Shown piece by piece: positions 1-7,924 of a DNA stretch of 64,000 nucleotides. The translations under genes and the position numbers were made by a program. The notes below the pieces were generated by a model. It searched no databases, had not been told where the DNA came from, and worked only from the letters and a program-made list of their open reading frames with translations. Source of the DNA: Lachnospira pectinoschiza (GTDB taxonomy: Bacteria; Bacillota; Clostridia; Lachnospirales; Lachnospiraceae); the NCBI RefSeq assembly GCF_020564355.1, contig NZ_JAJCRR010000004.1, positions 248,001 through 312,000 of the forward strand, read 5' to 3'. How positions within the stretch are numbered: position 1 is the stretch's first letter; every line of letters begins with the position of its first letter.

Positions 1-1218
1 GGTACATTTTTAATTGCATTCCTCGCAAATCTTCCTTTAGGATTGGCATCCGGTATGGGACTGAATGCATTTTTTGTGTACACAGTCTGCTTTACATTCG
101 GATTATCTTATGCAAATGCACTGATTCTTGTATTGTTAGATGGTGTAGTATTTATCATCCTGACACTGACCGGTGTCCGTAAGATGTTATTTGATGCTAT
201 CCCACAGTGTGTCAGAATGGCAATTTCAGCCGGTATCGGTCTGTTTATTGCATTTTTGGGATTACAGGATGCGGGAATTATTGTTTCTTCAAGCTCTACC
301 TGTGTCAACCTGACAAGCTTTAACCTGTTTAACGGGAATGCAACCTGGGCAGAAATTATGCCAAAGCTTGTTACAATTGCGGCGCTGATTATTATTGCCG
401 TATTATCTTACAAAAAAGTAAAGGGTTCTGTTTTATGGGGAATTCTCGGCGGAACAGGTCTTTATTATATCCTTGGCTGCACCATTCCGGGATTTTACAA
501 AGGATTTGCGGCAAATATGAACTTCAATCCGTTTACTGCATTCGGTGACTGGGGTTCACAGGCATTTTTAAAGGTATTTACAGACGGCTTCGATTTTTCA
601 GGCTATCTGGCAACCCATTCTACAGCAGATTTAGTGATTCTGATGATTACAACAGCACTTGCTTTCTGCATGGTAGATATGTTTGATACACTTGGTACAC
701 TCTACGGTGCATGTTCAAGAGGAAATATGCTCACAGAAGAAGGCGAAGTACCGAACTTTGAAAAGGCGATGTTATCCGATGCGATTGCAACAGTAACAGG
801 TGCTATCTGCGGTACTTCTACGGTTACAACCTTCGTAGAATCCTCTGCCGGTGTTGCAGAAGGTGCAAGAACAGGTCTTGCGGCATTTACAACAGGGGTG
901 TTATTCTTCGTTGCAATGTTTTTAAGCCCAGTTGCAGTACTGATTCCGACTTGTGCGACATCAGCAGCACTGATTTATGTCGGCGTATTGATGATGGGTG
1001 GCGTTGCAGATATTGAATGGCATAAGCCGGAAGTAGCCGTACCGTCATTTATGACAATCGCGATGATGCCATTTGCCTATAATATCAGCTACGGTATTGC
1101 ATTCGGTCTGATTACGTATGTATTTATCTGTATTTTTACAGGCAGAGTAAAGGAAATTAAGCCGTTCACATGGGTTGTCGGCGCGTTATTTGCGATTATG
1201 TTCTTTATGACACATTAA
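1..1218 (+). CDS. NCS2-family purine permease, 5' truncated by window edge
   Basis: The reading frame is open from base 1, so the N-terminus lies outside the window. The visible 405 residues are very hydrophobic, with about ten membrane segments. They begin with a stretch resembling the conserved first helices of the AzgA/PbuG branch of NCS2 (ANLPLGLASGMGLNAFF). Further matches are the helix-8 region MVDMFDTLGTLYGACSRGNM and the helix-10 region GTSTVTTFVESSAGVAEGARTG. Family members bring in hypoxanthine, guanine or adenine by proton symport across the cytoplasmic membrane. The exact purine cannot be read from the sequence. A PucR-type regulator lies two genes downstream, which fits purine or nitrogen control. 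Confidence 0.88.
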   Translation, partial: GTFLIAFLANLPLGLASGMGLNAFFVYTVCFTFGLSYANALILVLLDGVVFIILTLTGVRKMLFDAIPQCVRMAISAGIGLFIAFLGLQDAGIIVSSSSTCVNLTSFNLFNGNATWAEIMPKLVTIAALIIIAVLSYKKVKGSVLWGILGGTGLYYILGCTIPGFYKGFAANMNFNPFTAFGDWGSQAFLKVFTDGFDFSGYLATHSTADLVILMITTALAFCMVDMFDTLGTLYGACSRGNMLTEEGEVPNFEKAMLSDAIATVTGAICGTSTVTTFVESSAGVAEGARTGLAAFTTGVLFFVAMFLSPVAVLIPTCATSAALIYVGVLMMGGVADIEWHKPEVAVPSFMTIAMMPFAYNISYGIAFGLITYVFICIFTGRVKEIKPFTWVVGALFAIMFFMTH

Positions 1219-1286
1219 TTGATGTGTCGTCCTGCTGGGCAGAAACACAAGCCTGCAGAAGATGATAAAAATATAAAAAAATTGCC

Positions 1287-1331
1287 AAAGGAGGCAGCCG
1301 TGTTGCAGATTGCAGCAGCTGTCTCCTTTTT
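1287..1331 (+). terminator. Rho-independent terminator after the permease
   Basis: AAAGGAGGCAGC (1287-1298) pairs with GCTGTCTCCTTT (1318-1329) and runs into a short T tract. It lies between the permease stop and the TSUP start. It could end the permease transcript or reduce transcription into the next gene. Confidence 0.7.
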
Positions 1332-1352
1332 GCATTGTAAGGAGGAAAAGCG

Positions 1353-2066
1353 ATGGGCGTAAACGAAATTTTAGTGCTTTTGATTTTATTTGGTGCCAAT
1401 CTTTTACAGGCAATTACAGGCTTTGCGGGGACATTGATTTCCATGCCGCCGACTATGAAATTAATCGGTGTGGACGAAGCAAAGGCACTGCTCAATGCAA
1501 TTGCACAGATTTCCAGTCTGATGATTGTAATTACCGGATTCCGGCATATTAACTGGAAGGAATTTTTTAAGATGTTTGTGCTGATGGCAGCCGGTATGGT
1601 TGTGGGAATGAAAATATTTGAAGTATTTCCGATGCAGCAGCTTCTGACATTTTACGGCATTATGATTATTGTGATTGCGCTGGATAAGCTGTTTGTGAAA
1701 AAACAGTTCAGACTTCCGGCTGTACTTATGTTGTTTGTCATCTTTGCCGCGGGTATTATTCACGGAATGTTTGTATCCGGCGGGGCATTGCTTGTCATTT
1801 ATGCGGCGGGGGCATTAAAAGATAAGGAGGAATTCAGGGCAACTATTGCGTTAATCTGGTTGACGATTGGCTGTTACATTACAGGAATCCAGTTCCAGGC
1901 GGGACATTTTAACAGCCATGTGTGGTTTTTGTTAATAGCAGGAATTATTCCTGTTTTTGCAGGTACATGGATTGGCACAAAGCTGGTAAAGAAGCTGCCA
2001 CAGGAAATTTTTATGAAAATGACATACATTTTATTACTGCTGTCAGGAGTCATGGCGATTGTATAA
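1353..2066 (+). CDS. TSUP family (TauE/SafE-like) membrane transporter
   Basis: This 237-residue protein is almost wholly hydrophobic, with about eight membrane segments and the duplicated layout of the sulfite exporter TauE/SafE family. It shows ANLLQAITGFAGTLISMP near the N-terminus and a matching GIIHGMFVSGGALLV in the second half. Known members move small organic or inorganic sulfonates, sulfite or sulfoacetate. The substrate here is not readable. The start at 1353 has a GGAGG 8 bases upstream. The gene is 17 bases from the PucR regulator and sits upstream of an aminotransferase and an alcohol dehydrogenase. Export of a sulfonate product is therefore a possible role (inference). Confidence 0.8.
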   Translation: MGVNEILVLLILFGANLLQAITGFAGTLISMPPTMKLIGVDEAKALLNAIAQISSLMIVITGFRHINWKEFFKMFVLMAAGMVVGMKIFEVFPMQQLLTFYGIMIIVIALDKLFVKKQFRLPAVLMLFVIFAAGIIHGMFVSGGALLVIYAAGALKDKEEFRATIALIWLTIGCYITGIQFQAGHFNSHVWFLLIAGIIPVFAGTWIGTKLVKKLPQEIFMKMTYILLLLSGVMAIV

Positions 2067-2083
2067 ATAAAGGAGGGCAGGAT

Positions 2084-3289
2084 ATGAGTGTAGTTTTAAA
2101 AGAAGCCATCCGGCAGGCGGGCTGTGCAGATATTAAGCTGGTCGCCGGAAAAAACGGTCTGACCAATGCAGTCGAATGGGTGCATATGGTAGATACAACA
2201 GAAATTGCCGATTTTTTGTCCGGTGGGGAAATTGCATTTACAACAGGAATCGGTGTCAGTGAAAAAATGTCTTTGCTTGCGCTGGTGGATCGGGTCTATA
2301 AAAATCATGCCAGTGCAATGGTAGTAAACATTGGACCTTATGTGGCTGAAATTCCGCAGGAGGTTATTGATTTTGGCAATGCACACGATTTTCCGGTTTT
2401 TGAAGTGCCGTGGAGTGTGCATATGGCAGATATGATGCGGATGATCTGTTTTACAATTACGCAGTCCCAGCAGCGCGCAATGCAGTTGTCGGCAGCATTC
2501 CGTTATGCTATATTTGCGCCGAAGCAGGAAGAACTATACGTATCGGCACTCATGCAGAAAGGCTACTTCGCTGAGTGGAATTACGTGGTTGTGATGATGG
2601 ACATCTGCGACCGGCTTGAAAATGAAAAGGAAGAAATATTTTATGCACCAATTTTAAAAGACCGTCTGGAGCGTTTTGCACAGAAAGCGGCGCGCGTGAT
2701 GGAGCAGGAAAAACATGATGTTGTTGTATTTACGGAAAATGACAGAATTTTAATGGTATATAGTGACATGAAGGAAGAAAAAGCAGCTGAATTTGCAGAG
2801 ATTGTCAAAGAACAGATTGTACCGTTATTGAAAAACACGGAATCTATATTTGTTGGTGTTGGAAGTACCGCAGCGGGTTTCCGCCGTCTGTCAAAAAGCT
2901 ATCAGATTGCAAGAAAAATTGTGGATTTGTCAAAAATGGAAAACGAGGAAGATACGACAAGAACGTATGCATCCATGGGTGTGAACCGCCTGCTGTTTAA
3001 TATAGAAAATACAGACTGCTTTGAAGAATATTATCAGGATACCATCCGGCCGCTGGATGAATATGATGCGTTAAATAACAGTAATCTGGTGGAAGTACTG
3101 GACTGTTATATGAAGCACAACGGTAGTGTACAGGATACGGCAGAGGAGCTGTTTGTGCATCGGAACACAGTCAATTACAAAATCAAGAAAATTGAAGCCC
3201 TTTTAAATGTGGATATTACAAAGTTTTCAGTCCGCAATGAACTGGCACTGGGGCTGTTGGTCGCTAAATTAAGGAAGTTTTCAAAATAA
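2084..3289 (+). CDS. PucR-family transcriptional regulator
   Basis: The protein has 401 residues if translation starts at ATG 2084, which follows AAAGGAGGG. An upstream in-frame start would run through the TSUP gene and was not used. The N-terminal 120 residues fit the PucR sensory domain (VEWVHMVDTTEIADFLSGGE). The C-terminus carries the HTH_30 helix-turn-helix (NGSVQDTAEELFVHRNTVNYKIKKI), as in PucR and CdaR regulators. These control purine, sugar-acid or amine catabolism in response to a metabolite. By position it probably controls the flanking permease/TSUP or the aminotransferase-dehydrogenase genes. The inducer is unknown. Confidence 0.85.
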   Translation: MSVVLKEAIRQAGCADIKLVAGKNGLTNAVEWVHMVDTTEIADFLSGGEIAFTTGIGVSEKMSLLALVDRVYKNHASAMVVNIGPYVAEIPQEVIDFGNAHDFPVFEVPWSVHMADMMRMICFTITQSQQRAMQLSAAFRYAIFAPKQEELYVSALMQKGYFAEWNYVVVMMDICDRLENEKEEIFYAPILKDRLERFAQKAARVMEQEKHDVVVFTENDRILMVYSDMKEEKAAEFAEIVKEQIVPLLKNTESIFVGVGSTAAGFRRLSKSYQIARKIVDLSKMENEEDTTRTYASMGVNRLLFNIENTDCFEEYYQDTIRPLDEYDALNNSNLVEVLDCYMKHNGSVQDTAEELFVHRNTVNYKIKKIEALLNVDITKFSVRNELALGLLVAKLRKFSK

Positions 3290-3402
3290 ATAAAGTAAAT
3301 CCGGACTTTGTGCTAAAGCACAAAAAGGTTTAGGCTTTAAACTATTGTATTTGGCGGTAAAAAATGTAAAATAAAATCATCAGTTAGATAACAGAAATGA
3401 CA

Positions 3403-3450
3403 AAGGCGTCAGAAACTCCAAATGGAGAATCTGGCGCCTTGTTGTTTTTT
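3403..3450 (+). terminator. Terminator or attenuator hairpin before the aminotransferase
   Basis: AAGGCGTCAGA (3403-3413) pairs with TCTGGCGCCTT (3430-3440). An inner CTCC/GGAG stem lies between them, and a T tract follows (3442-3451). It lies 40 bases before the aminotransferase start. It either ends the regulator transcript or attenuates the next operon. Confidence 0.75.
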
Positions 3451-3489
3451 TCTGCATAACAGAAATTATTTTTTCAGGAGGACAAACAA

Positions 3490-4830
3490 ATGGGAAATTT
3501 AACAGGAAAAGAAGTAGCACAGATGCACAAGGATTATGTAATGCAGTCATGGTCAAAATCAGGTGTAGATGCATTACCGGTTGAAAAGGCAAAGGGAATT
3601 TATTTCTGGGATTATGATGGAAAGAAATATGCAGATATGGCTTCCCTTTTAGTCTGCTCAAATCTTGGACATGAACTTCCGGAAATTGTTGAAGCAATTA
3701 AGGAACAGGCAGATAAGATGTGCTTTATGGCACCGGCGTATGCTTCAGAGCCAAAGAGCAAGCTTGCAAAGATGTTAGTTGAAGCTGCCGGAGCAGATCA
3801 TTTTAAGAGAGTATTCTTTACAAACGGCGGTGCCGAATCAAATGAAAATGCAATTAAAATGGCACGTATGGTAACAGGAAGAACAAAAGTATTCTCATGC
3901 TATAGAAGCTATCATGGCGCAACACTCGGTGCTTCCAATGCTTCCGGTGACTGGAGAAGATTTGCCGCAGAAATCGGCGGTGCAAACGGATTTGTAAAAT
4001 TCATGAATCCGCAGATGTACAGAGACGGTTATACATACGGTGTTGATGATGAAGCCGTTACAAAGAAAGCGCTTGCAGATCTGGATTTGCAGTTAAGATA
4101 TGAAGGTCCACAGAACGTAGCTGCAATCCTGATGGAATCCATTGTTGGTGCAAATGGTGTAATTTTACCACCAAAGGGTTATATGGAAGGTGTCAGAAAG
4201 CTTTGTGACAAGTATGGCATTTTAATGATTTGCGATGAGGTTATGGCAGGCTTCTTTAGAACCGGTAAGTGGTTTGCATGGCAGAATTTCGATTTCGTAC
4301 CGGATATGATTACATTTGCAAAAGGTGTTACCTGCGGCTATGTACAGCTCGGCGGCGTTATTGTAAATAAAAAGGTTGCAAATTATTTTGAAGAAAATGT
4401 ATTACAGTGTGGTCTTACTTATTCAGGACATACACTTGCCTGTGCCGCCGGTGTTGCAGCACTGACTTATTACAAGGAACACAACATTGAACAGCATGTA
4501 GCCGAAATGCATGAAATCGTTGCACCGTTTATGCAGAAGATGGTAGAAAAGCATAAGTGTGTCGGTGAAGCAAGATGTATCGGATTATTCGGCGCGCTCG
4601 AAATGGTTAAGAATAAGGAAACAAGAGAACCGTTACAGGAGTATGGTGTTCCGGGAACAGCAATGCCTTGGATTTTCGCAGAGTTAAAGAAAAGAGGATT
4701 TGCAACCTTCGGACGTGAGAATTTCATCGAAGTATGCCCGCCGCTGATTATTACAAAGGAAGAATTAGAAGAATACCTTCCAATTCTGGATGAAGTATTA
4801 ACAATGGCAGATGAAAAGTTTTGTGATTAA
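3490..4830 (+). CDS. Class III PLP aminotransferase, possibly taurine-type
   Basis: This 446-residue fold-type I aminotransferase has the class III hallmarks. These are NGGAESNENAIKMAR at 112-126, the cofactor-contacting DE at 249-250, and the PLP lysine K278 in ITFAKG. Its start at 3490 follows AGGAGGA. It is followed 38 bases later by an iron alcohol dehydrogenase. Class III enzymes act on omega-amines such as beta-alanine, GABA, putrescine and taurine. The pairing with a dehydrogenase means the aldehyde formed is probably reduced. The nearby TSUP exporter makes taurine (to sulfoacetaldehyde, to isethionate) one reasonable guess, but the substrate is inferred. Confidence 0.85.
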   Translation: MGNLTGKEVAQMHKDYVMQSWSKSGVDALPVEKAKGIYFWDYDGKKYADMASLLVCSNLGHELPEIVEAIKEQADKMCFMAPAYASEPKSKLAKMLVEAAGADHFKRVFFTNGGAESNENAIKMARMVTGRTKVFSCYRSYHGATLGASNASGDWRRFAAEIGGANGFVKFMNPQMYRDGYTYGVDDEAVTKKALADLDLQLRYEGPQNVAAILMESIVGANGVILPPKGYMEGVRKLCDKYGILMICDEVMAGFFRTGKWFAWQNFDFVPDMITFAKGVTCGYVQLGGVIVNKKVANYFEENVLQCGLTYSGHTLACAAGVAALTYYKEHNIEQHVAEMHEIVAPFMQKMVEKHKCVGEARCIGLFGALEMVKNKETREPLQEYGVPGTAMPWIFAELKKRGFATFGRENFIEVCPPLIITKEELEEYLPILDEVLTMADEKFCD

Positions 4831-4868
4831 TAAAAAGCTGTAAATTATACGGCGGAATCGAGGTTAAT

Positions 4869-5990
4869 ATGAATTGGGATTATTTACAGCCGGTTAAAAT
4901 CCGGTTCGGCAAGGGCAGAGTGTCCGAAGTAAAAGATTTAGCAAAGGAAATGGGAATTAAAAACGGCTTACTGGTTGCAGACCCATTCTTCTTTACAAAC
5001 GGTCTGGCAGAGCGCATTGTAAAGGAAAGCGAAGGAGCGATTATCGCTTCCTTCGGGGATTTATCCCCAAACCCGGATGTTACAGAGGTTGATGCCTGTG
5101 CGGCAATTATCCGTGAAAAGGAAATCGGCTTTGTTGTAGCACTTGGCGGCGGCAGTTCCATGGACTGTGCAAAGGCAGCAGCAAGTATTGCATTAACGGA
5201 CGATTCTATTAGAAAATACCATGGAACAGGTGTTGCCATGCCACAGGAACATCTGCCGTTAATTGCAGTGCCGACAACAGCAGGAACGGGCAGTGAAGTA
5301 ACATGCGTATCTGTACTGACAGATCACGCAAATGGAAAGAAATCCCCGATTGTATCGGACGGATTTTTCCCAAGCTATGCGATTATCGACCCGGAATTAA
5401 CATACACCATGCCGCCGAAGGTTACGGCAGGAACAGGAATTGATGTGTTATCCCATGCATTAGAGGGCTTTTGGAGCAAGGGACACCAGCCAATCTGTGA
5501 TGCGTGTGCCCTTCATGCGGCAGAACTGGTATTCCAGTATCTGTATAAGGCATATTTAGACCCGGCAGACGAGGAAGCAAGAGAGAAAATGTGTGAAGCC
5601 TCATTAATTGCAGGACTTGCATTTACCCTGCCAAAGACAACCTCTTCCCATGCCTGCTCATTTCCGCTGACTAATATCCACCACATTCCGCACGGAGAAG
5701 CCTGCGGCATGACACTGGATTACTTTGCAAGAATCAATGCAAAGGGTGCAGACGGTGCAAGAATTGATGAATTTGCAAGAAAATTGGGATTTAAGGATAC
5801 AGAGGAAATGGCAGATGCCATCCATGAATTAAAGGCAAAGATGGGACTGCGCAATGATTTAAAGGATTTGCATTTAACAGAGGAACAGATTTCAGAGCTG
5901 GTACGAATCAGCAGACATCCAAACCTTTACAACAATCCGGTTGAAATTACTGATGAAATGTTAAGCGAAATGTATCATAAACTGGCATAA
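4869..5990 (+). CDS. Iron-containing alcohol dehydrogenase
   Basis: The protein is 373 residues, typical for group III Fe-ADHs. It carries the nucleotide-binding GGGSSMD at 93-99 and the complete metal set D192, H196, H261 and H275 (DVLSHALE and HIPHGEA). It would reduce an aldehyde with NAD(P)H in the cytoplasm. It sits directly after the class III aminotransferase and probably takes that enzyme's product. Related enzymes include sulfoacetaldehyde reductase, 1,3-propanediol dehydrogenase and lactaldehyde reductase. Sequence alone does not choose among them. The ribosome site (GAGG) is weak, which suggests translational coupling. Confidence 0.87.
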   Translation: MNWDYLQPVKIRFGKGRVSEVKDLAKEMGIKNGLLVADPFFFTNGLAERIVKESEGAIIASFGDLSPNPDVTEVDACAAIIREKEIGFVVALGGGSSMDCAKAAASIALTDDSIRKYHGTGVAMPQEHLPLIAVPTTAGTGSEVTCVSVLTDHANGKKSPIVSDGFFPSYAIIDPELTYTMPPKVTAGTGIDVLSHALEGFWSKGHQPICDACALHAAELVFQYLYKAYLDPADEEAREKMCEASLIAGLAFTLPKTTSSHACSFPLTNIHHIPHGEACGMTLDYFARINAKGADGARIDEFARKLGFKDTEEMADAIHELKAKMGLRNDLKDLHLTEEQISELVRISRHPNLYNNPVEITDEMLSEMYHKLA

Positions 5991-6020
5991 GGACAGTGCA
6001 AGAGAAAAGAGGTGACACCT

Positions 6021-7529
6021 ATGTATAGTGTTGTTGTTGCGTTTGGACTGGCAAGCGTGATGCTGTGTATCGGCATGGCAATCCGCGCAAAAGTGAAATT
6101 CTTTCAGCATATGCTGATGCCGGTCAGTGTTATCGGCGGTATCTTAGGATTTATCCTGATGAATCTGGTACTGTCAAAATATCCGGTCGGCGGTGTAAGT
6201 GTAACGGATTTCAGTAATATTGTAGATGTATTTTTTGTGATGTCCTTTATTTCTATCGGACTGACAGGCAGTAAAAAGAAAAAGAATAAAAAAACAGAAG
6301 ACGGCAAAAAGAAGAAAAGCAGCGGTCCGGTACGAGGTGCAATCGGTATGGCACTCATTTGGTGTATTTTGTATGCACTCCAGCCGCTTGTCGGTATTTT
6401 AATCGTATCCATTACAGGAAAAGCATTTCATATGGATTCGATGTATGGCATTTTAGTTCCGTTTGCATTCTGTCAGGGACCGGGACAGGCATCTACCTAC
6501 GGCAGACTTTTTGAATATACCTATGGATTTGACAAGGCAGAAATGGTAGCATTAACTTATGCAATCTTTGGTTTCCTCTCTGCATTTTTAATCGGAGTAC
6601 CGTTTGCAAGATACGGATTAAAGAAAGGGCTTGCAAGAAATAAAAGTAAGATTAATGAAGCTGTTGAACGGGGATATTTTGTACCGGAGGAACAAAGAGA
6701 GCCACTTGGTAAATCGACTTTCCACAGTGCCAATATTGAAACAGCGGCTGCCCATTTTGCCATTATGGGTGTCTGCTACCTGCTTGCACTCGTTCTTGCA
6801 AAGCTGGTAAACTTCATTCCGGCGCTTGGTTCAACGTTTAGTGCCATGCTGTTTATGTGGGGCATGTTTGCAGCCTATATTGTAAAAGCTGTGATGAGAA
6901 AGTTAAACATTGAATATCTGATTAACAATGCATTCCAGAGCAGAATTACAGGATTTCTTTCTGATTATTTGGTTGTATGTGCTTTTATGGCAATTCAGGT
7001 AGGCATCATCGGAAACTGGATTGTTCCGATTTTACTTGCTAGTGTTGCAAGCGGTATTGTTACGTTTTTCATCTGCCTGTTCTTTGGAGAACGTCTTGGC
7101 AGTGACCACGATTTCGAGCGGGTGCTGGGTGTATTCGGTACAAGCACCGGTACAACACCAAGCGGTGTATCACTGCTCCGTATGGTTGACCCGAAGTTAC
7201 AGACATCAACCGGTGCGGAACTGGGTATGATGAATATGGCAATGATTTTTTCAACACCAACCATGCTGTTTATCACATTTGCGGGGCTTAAAATGATTTC
7301 GCTTCCGATAGCGTGCGGCGGTATGTTCCTGACAATATTTATTTATATCATTTTGTTAAAGGTGTTTGGTGTATTAAGAAAGCCGACCTTTACCGTAGCA
7401 AAAGGCAGAATTTCAGATGGCGCGGAAAGTGGCGAAGAGATTCCGTTCTTACGCGGGTATCTGCATGATACGGTAGATGTAACCGATACGGCGGCAGTTG
7501 AATCAATGATTCATAACAGTTGGAATTAA
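6021..7529 (+). CDS. gltS: GltS-type sodium/glutamate symporter with Lys-rich loop
   Basis: This 502-residue membrane protein has about 11 hydrophobic segments in two halves. Glycine-rich motifs of the GltS family are visible (PFAFCQGPGQASTYG and GTSTGTTPSGVSLLRMVDP). The family imports glutamate with sodium. ATG 6021 was chosen because GAGGTG sits six bases upstream; GTG 6012 overlaps that site. Around residue 85-105 is an unusual basic loop rich in lysine (KKKKNKK and KKKK). It is followed closely by a P-II gene. Glutamate import beside a transaminase and P-II fits nitrogen balance (inference). Confidence 0.82.
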   Translation: MYSVVVAFGLASVMLCIGMAIRAKVKFFQHMLMPVSVIGGILGFILMNLVLSKYPVGGVSVTDFSNIVDVFFVMSFISIGLTGSKKKKNKKTEDGKKKKSSGPVRGAIGMALIWCILYALQPLVGILIVSITGKAFHMDSMYGILVPFAFCQGPGQASTYGRLFEYTYGFDKAEMVALTYAIFGFLSAFLIGVPFARYGLKKGLARNKSKINEAVERGYFVPEEQREPLGKSTFHSANIETAAAHFAIMGVCYLLALVLAKLVNFIPALGSTFSAMLFMWGMFAAYIVKAVMRKLNIEYLINNAFQSRITGFLSDYLVVCAFMAIQVGIIGNWIVPILLASVASGIVTFFICLFFGERLGSDHDFERVLGVFGTSTGTTPSGVSLLRMVDPKLQTSTGAELGMMNMAMIFSTPTMLFITFAGLKMISLPIACGGMFLTIFIYIILLKVFGVLRKPTFTVAKGRISDGAESGEEIPFLRGYLHDTVDVTDTAAVESMIHNSWN

Positions 7530-7557
7530 AGTTTACAGGGAACTGGAGGAAAATGAT

Positions 7558-7884
7558 ATGAAGATGATATATGCGATTGTAAGACCAGAAAAGGTTTATG
7601 AAGTTAATAAAGCGCTTGCCGATGCCGGATACGGCGCATCGACCAAGTGGAGTGTTGCAGGACGCGGTAAACAGCATGGAATTCAGGTAGGCGAACTGGT
7701 TTATGATGAAATGTCTAAAAATATGCTGATGATTGTATGTGATGATGACGATAAAAATGAAATTATTGATATTATCATGGATACGGCACAGACCGGTGAA
7801 TCCGGCAACTCCGGCGATGGACGAATCTTTGTCCTGCCGGTAGAGGAGTCCTATACGATTTCATCACAGAGTAAAGACGATTAG
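7558..7884 (+). CDS. P-II family nitrogen regulatory protein
   Basis: This 108-residue protein has the GlnB/GlnK/NifI fold signature: an N-terminal MKMIYAIVRPEK strand-helix, a T-loop (GRGKQHG to YDEMSK) and a C-terminal GDGRIFVLPVEE B-loop region. The T-loop is about four residues shorter than in GlnB, and the position matching the uridylylated Tyr51 is Leu. It resembles NifI-type rather than classical GlnB. It would bind ATP/ADP and 2-oxoglutarate and control a partner. The partner may be the GltS transporter 28 bases upstream or the amidohydrolase downstream (inference). GGAGG precedes ATG 7558. Confidence 0.85.
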   Translation: MKMIYAIVRPEKVYEVNKALADAGYGASTKWSVAGRGKQHGIQVGELVYDEMSKNMLMIVCDDDDKNEIIDIIMDTAQTGESGNSGDGRIFVLPVEESYTISSQSKDD

Positions 7885-7911
7885 TGTAAAAAATTACACT
7901 GATGTGCTGAT
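7882..7911 (+). repeat. 30-base repeat copy shared with the TSUP leader at 58.6 kb
   Basis: Thirty bases covering the P-II stop codon and the gap before the amidohydrolase match the minus strand at 58633-58662, with one difference by eye. They include TAGTGTAAAAAAT followed by ACACTGATGTGCTGAT. Here the copy runs straight into the amidohydrolase ribosome site. At 58.6 kb it is the start of a long hairpin leader. Confidence 0.75.
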
Positions 7912-7924
7912 AAAGGAGGCAGGC

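Noticed and set aside
1922..2083. Longer PucR start inside the TSUP gene
   Set aside because: The extension is an out-of-frame reading of the TSUP gene, and ATG 2084 has a strong ribosome site.
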